Source: Pseudarthrobacter phenanthrenivorans Sphe3
GTDB lineage: Bacteria; Actinomycetota; Actinomycetes; Actinomycetales; Micrococcaceae
DNA: 64,000 bases
Direction of reading: 5' to 3'
Assembly (NCBI RefSeq): GCF_000189535.1
Contig: NC_015145.1
Coordinates: 1,488,001-1,552,000 of the forward strand
Shown: piece by piece, positions 61,353 to 64,000 of the stretch
How positions within the stretch are numbered: position 1 is the stretch's first letter
How the letters are laid out: each line of letters opens with the position of its first letter
Translations under genes and position numbers: made by a program
Notes under the pieces: model-generated
Database searches by the model: none
What the model saw: only the letters and a program-made list of their open reading frames with translations
What the model was told of the DNA's origin: nothing

Positions 61353-62471
61353 GTGAATGACCAGCTAGAGCGCCTGAACCGGCTTCCCCTCCGCAGTAAC
61401 CTCCGTGGCCTGACCCCCTACGGGGCGCCGCAGCTGGACGTCCCCATTCTCCTCAACGTGAACGAGAATACCCATGGTGTCCCCGCGGACGTCAGGGCGG
61501 CCATCAGCGAAGCCGTAACTGAAGCCGCAGCAGGCCTCAACCGCTACCCGGACCGGGAGTTCACCGAACTCCGGAAGGCCCTGGCCGAATACCTGGGGCA
61601 CGGGCTGGATGAATCCAACCTGTGGGCCGCGAACGGATCAAACGAAGTCCTTCAGCAGGTACTGCAGGCATTTGGCGGCCCCGGCCGCACAGCCCTTGGC
61701 TTTCCTCCCACGTACTCCATGTATCCGCTGCTGGCCAGCGGCACCGATACCGAATACGTGGTGGGCGAGCGGGCTGAGGGCTACGGACTGAGTGCTGAAT
61801 CCGCAGCGCGGCAGGTCAAGGAGCTGCAGCCCAATATCGTCTTCCTTTGCTCCCCGAACAACCCCACTGGAACAGGGCTCGGGCTCGATGTGGTGGAAGC
61901 CGTGTATGAGGCTGGCGAAGCCAGCCAAGCCATTGTCATTGTGGACGAGGCCTACCATGAGTTCGCCCACGACGGAACGCCCAGTGCGCTGACACTGCTT
62001 CCCGGCCGGGAGCGGCTCATCGTATCCCGGACCATGAGCAAGGCCTTCGCCCTGGCCGGCGCGCGGCTTGGTTACATGGCAGCAGCGCCTGAAGTCACCG
62101 ACGCCATCCGCCTGGTCCGTCTCCCGTACCATCTCTCCGCCATCACACAGGCCACCGCCCTCGCCGCCCTCCGGCATCGTGAGGCGCTCATGGCGGATGT
62201 CGAGGACATCAAGAAGCAGCGGGACCGCATCGTGTCCGAGCTCACGCGGATGGGCCTCAAGCCCGCTGCATCGGATTCGAACTACGTCTTCTTCGGCGGC
62301 CTGGAGGACCCGCACCGGGTGTGGCAGGAACTGCTGGACGCCGGCGTGCTGATCCGGGACGTCGGGATCTCCGGCCATCTTCGCGTGACGGCCGGAACTG
62401 AGACTGAAACCACAGCATTCCTGACGTCCCTGGAAAGCATCCTTGCAAGCCGGGCCACCCTTCCGGCCTAG
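61353..62471 (+). CDS. hisC: Histidinol-phosphate aminotransferase
   Basis: PLP enzyme of histidine synthesis (372 aa) making histidinol phosphate. It has ILLNVNENTHGVPADVR near the start, LWAANGSNEVLQQVLQAFGG, IVFLCSPNNPTGTGLGLDVV, VDEAYHEFAHDGTP (PLP region) and the Schiff-base Lys in VSRTMSKAFALAGARLGYMA (about residues 225-244). GTG 61353 follows TAAACT (61341-61346) by 6 nt, a leaderless arrangement. It heads a his operon with hisB 59 bp downstream. Confidence 0.96.
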   Translation: MNDQLERLNRLPLRSNLRGLTPYGAPQLDVPILLNVNENTHGVPADVRAAISEAVTEAAAGLNRYPDREFTELRKALAEYLGHGLDESNLWAANGSNEVLQQVLQAFGGPGRTALGFPPTYSMYPLLASGTDTEYVVGERAEGYGLSAESAARQVKELQPNIVFLCSPNNPTGTGLGLDVVEAVYEAGEASQAIVIVDEAYHEFAHDGTPSALTLLPGRERLIVSRTMSKAFALAGARLGYMAAAPEVTDAIRLVRLPYHLSAITQATALAALRHREALMADVEDIKKQRDRIVSELTRMGLKPAASDSNYVFFGGLEDPHRVWQELLDAGVLIRDVGISGHLRVTAGTETETTAFLTSLESILASRATLPA

Positions 62472-62530
62472 ACTGGAAGCAGCGGCGCTGGAAGCCCTGA
62501 CCACCCCCTTGACCCTTAAAGGACCCAAGC

Positions 62531-63157
62531 ATGAGTACCACTGGATTGAATGCGGCTGCGGCCCGGACTGCGCGCATGGAACGTGCCACCAGTGAGTCGT
62601 CCGTGCTCGTGGAAATCAACCTCGACGGTACCGGCGTCTCGGACATCGACACTTCAGTGCCGTTCTACGACCACATGCTCACTGCGCTTTGCAAGCACTC
62701 CCTGATCGACATGACCGTCAAGGCCACCGGTGACATCCACATTGACGTCCACCACACGGTGGAGGACGTCGCGATTACCTTCGGCGAGGTGCTGCGCACG
62801 GCGCTGGGCAACAAGGCGGGTATCAGGCGGTTTGGTGAAGCCACAGTGCCGCTGGACGAAGCGCTGGCCCACGCCGTCGTCGACGTGTCCGGCCGCCCCT
62901 ACCTTGTGCACGGCGGCGAACCCGCGGGCCAGGAGTATCACCTGATCGGCGGGCACTTCACGGGGTCCCTTACCCGCCACGTCTTTGAAGCCATCACGCT
63001 GCACGCCGGGATCTGCCTGCACATGAACGTGATTGCCGGCCGCGATCCCCACCACATCGTGGAGGCCCAGTTCAAGGCATTCGCCCGGGCCCTGCGCGCC
63101 GCCGTGGAACCGGATCCCCGCGTTGAGGGAATCCCCTCCACCAAGGGTGCGCTGTGA
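62531..63157 (+). CDS. hisB: Imidazoleglycerol-phosphate dehydratase
   Basis: Mn-dependent dehydratase of histidine synthesis (208 aa, monofunctional type without the phosphatase domain). Metal-binding motifs are [15 protein letters not shown] (about residues 72-86) and [20 protein letters not shown] (about 168-187). It begins with [23 protein letters not shown] 62531 has AAAGGA 6 nt upstream. The stop overlaps the hisH GTG. Confidence 0.97.
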   Translation: MSTTGLNAAAARTARMERATSESSVLVEINLDGTGVSDIDTSVPFYDHMLTALCKHSLIDMTVKATGDIHIDVHHTVEDVAITFGEVLRTALGNKAGIRRFGEATVPLDEALAHAVVDVSGRPYLVHGGEPAGQEYHLIGGHFTGSLTRHVFEAITLHAGICLHMNVIAGRDPHHIVEAQFKAFARALRAAVEPDPRVEGIPSTKGAL

Positions 63158-63918
63158 GCGGCCAGGTCCTGCGCGACGGCGCCATCATCGACCCTTCAGC
63201 CTCACGGAAGCTCCCTTCTCCGGAAGGGAAACCCACTGTTACCGTGCTGGACTACGGTTCCGGTAATGTGCGGTCGGCGGTCCGTGCCCTGGAACGGGCG
63301 GGGGCTGAGGTTATCCTGAGCTCCAAGCCCGAGGATGTCCTGAACGCGGACGGCCTGGTGGTTCCCGGCGTAGGTGCCTTCGAAACCGTCATGCGGGAGC
63401 TCAAGGCGGTGGACGGTATCCGCCTTATCGGCCGGCGCGTAGCCGGGGGACGCCCGGTCCTGGGCATCTGCGTGGGACTGCAGGTTCTCTTCGAAGCGGG
63501 TGTCGAGCACGGCACCGAGGCGGAAGGGATCGGCGAGTGGCCCGGAAAGGTGGAGCTCCTGCCAGCCGATGTGGTGCCCCACATGGGCTGGAACACCGTC
63601 AAGGTACCCGAGGGTTCAACGCTGTTCGCAGGGGTCGAGAACGAGCGGTTCTACTTCGTGCACTCGTACGGTGTGCAGGAATGGAACTTCGACGTCATCC
63701 AGCCAAGGATGGCCCCGCCCCTGGTCACCTGGTCAGAACACGGCGCACCGTTCATCGCAGCCGTGGAGAACGGGCCGCTGTGTGCAACCCAGTTCCACCC
63801 GGAGAAGTCCGGCGACGCCGGAGCCCGGCTGCTGCGTAACTGGGTGCAGGCCCTGCGCAAGCCGGAGGCCACCCCGGAGCCGGGCACCACAGAGACTCCC
63901 GCGGACGGCTCCGCCTAG
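63154..63918 (+). CDS. hisH: Imidazole glycerol phosphate synthase, glutaminase subunit
   Basis: Class I glutamine amidotransferase (254 aa) supplying ammonia to HisF. The domain starts at [19 protein letters not shown], with the nucleophile Cys in [16 protein letters not shown] (about residues 97-112) and the catalytic His-Glu in [14 protein letters not shown]. The first 28 residues and the last 20 are nonconserved. GTG 63154 overlaps the hisB stop; GTG 63244 is an internal alternative that would cut the first beta-strand, so the overlap start is preferred. Confidence 0.94.
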   Translation: MSGQVLRDGAIIDPSASRKLPSPEGKPTVTVLDYGSGNVRSAVRALERAGAEVILSSKPEDVLNADGLVVPGVGAFETVMRELKAVDGIRLIGRRVAGGRPVLGICVGLQVLFEAGVEHGTEAEGIGEWPGKVELLPADVVPHMGWNTVKVPEGSTLFAGVENERFYFVHSYGVQEWNFDVIQPRMAPPLVTWSEHGAPFIAAVENGPLCATQFHPEKSGDAGARLLRNWVQALRKPEATPEPGTTETPADGSA

Positions 63919-64000
63919 ATGTGGTCGGTTCTCCTGATGGGGCTCGCCGGCCTGCTTATCGGCGGCGCCCTGTCCTTCCGGCAGCAGCATAAGCCGCTCT
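63919..64000 (+). CDS. Small membrane protein (5' end only)
   Basis: ATG 63919 directly follows the hisH stop and opens a frame to the window edge: MWSVLLMGLAGLLIGGALSF then RQQHKPL. It has one hydrophobic helix and a basic flank. A gene of this type stands between hisH and the next his gene in related genera; its function is unknown. Only 27 codons are visible. Confidence 0.6.
   Translation, partial: MWSVLLMGLAGLLIGGALSFRQQHKPL

Overview
The window is high-GC actinobacterial DNA and looks like an Arthrobacter/Pseudarthrobacter-type (Micrococcaceae) chromosome. This rests on strong GC bias at third codon positions, gene order (rimP-nusA-ylxR-infB-rbfA-truB-ribF-rpsO-pnp; dapA-rnj-ftsK-pgsA-pncC-clgR; DUF3046-recA-recX-miaB-miaA-dapF-hflX-dinG-lexA-LysM-his), 13E12/DUF222 HNH proteins and actinobacterial-type LexA boxes. 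It is almost entirely core chromosome. No tRNA, rRNA, insertion sequence, prophage or CRISPR array was seen.

Layout. 1-1.5 kb: minus-strand ABC-2 exporter (permease cut by the window edge) behind a promoter carrying a perfect operator palindrome. 1.8-9.0 kb: proS, a TauE/SafE transporter, a PLP decarboxylase, then minus-strand aminoglycoside-phosphotransferase-like, VIT-family and DUF4439 genes. 9.1-15.1 kb: the rimP-nusA-ylxR-infB-rbfA translation/transcription operon. 15.2-18.6 kb: ScyD/ScyE-like secreted protein, guanine-deaminase-like enzyme, thioredoxin, aminotransferase. 18.7-28.4 kb: truB, two small membrane proteins, terC behind a yybP-ykoY-type manganese riboswitch, ribF, kynA-kynU, rpsO, pnp. 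28.5-30.4 kb: M16 peptidase and a DUF1579-like protein. 30.4-38.2 kb: an HNH/DUF222 gene and a molybdenum-cofactor cluster (moaD-moaA divergent from a membrane sulfite-oxidase-family protein, moeA, moaC, mog, moaE). 38.3-44 kb: dapB, an acyltransferase-like membrane protein, a small SOS-box-controlled DUF222 fragment, dapA, rnj. 44-49.7 kb: ftsK, pgsA, pncC/cinA-C, clgR, marR, DUF3046. 49.8-61.2 kb: recA-recX, miaB-miaA, dapF, an RsmC-like methyltransferase, hflX, dinG, lexA and a divergent LysM gene. 61.3-64 kb: hisC-hisB-hisH and the start of a small membrane protein.

Themes. Three genes of diaminopimelate/lysine synthesis (dapB, dapA, dapF), the Moco pathway and the his operon are co-linear blocks. 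An SOS regulon is visible directly: LexA boxes sit at recA, lexA, the LysM gene and the DUF222 fragment. Many genes have a TAnnnT -10 hexamer ending 6-8 nt before the start codon, which predicts leaderless mRNAs and settles several start codons.

The most interesting candidate for new biology is the hflX leader (about 55.67-56.06 kb). It has a promoter-proximal six-codon ORF encoding MFLIFE, resembling hydrophobic drug-responsive minipeptides, and an RBS-sequestering hairpin before one of two in-frame hflX starts. Since HflX rescues antibiotic-stalled ribosomes in other bacteria, a ribosome-sensing attenuator is a testable hypothesis. Other notable items are a 115-bp nested palindrome after infB, an out-of-frame ORF with the best RBS at the ylxR start, a DnaA-box match in the recA leader, and the SOS-controlled DUF222 fragment.
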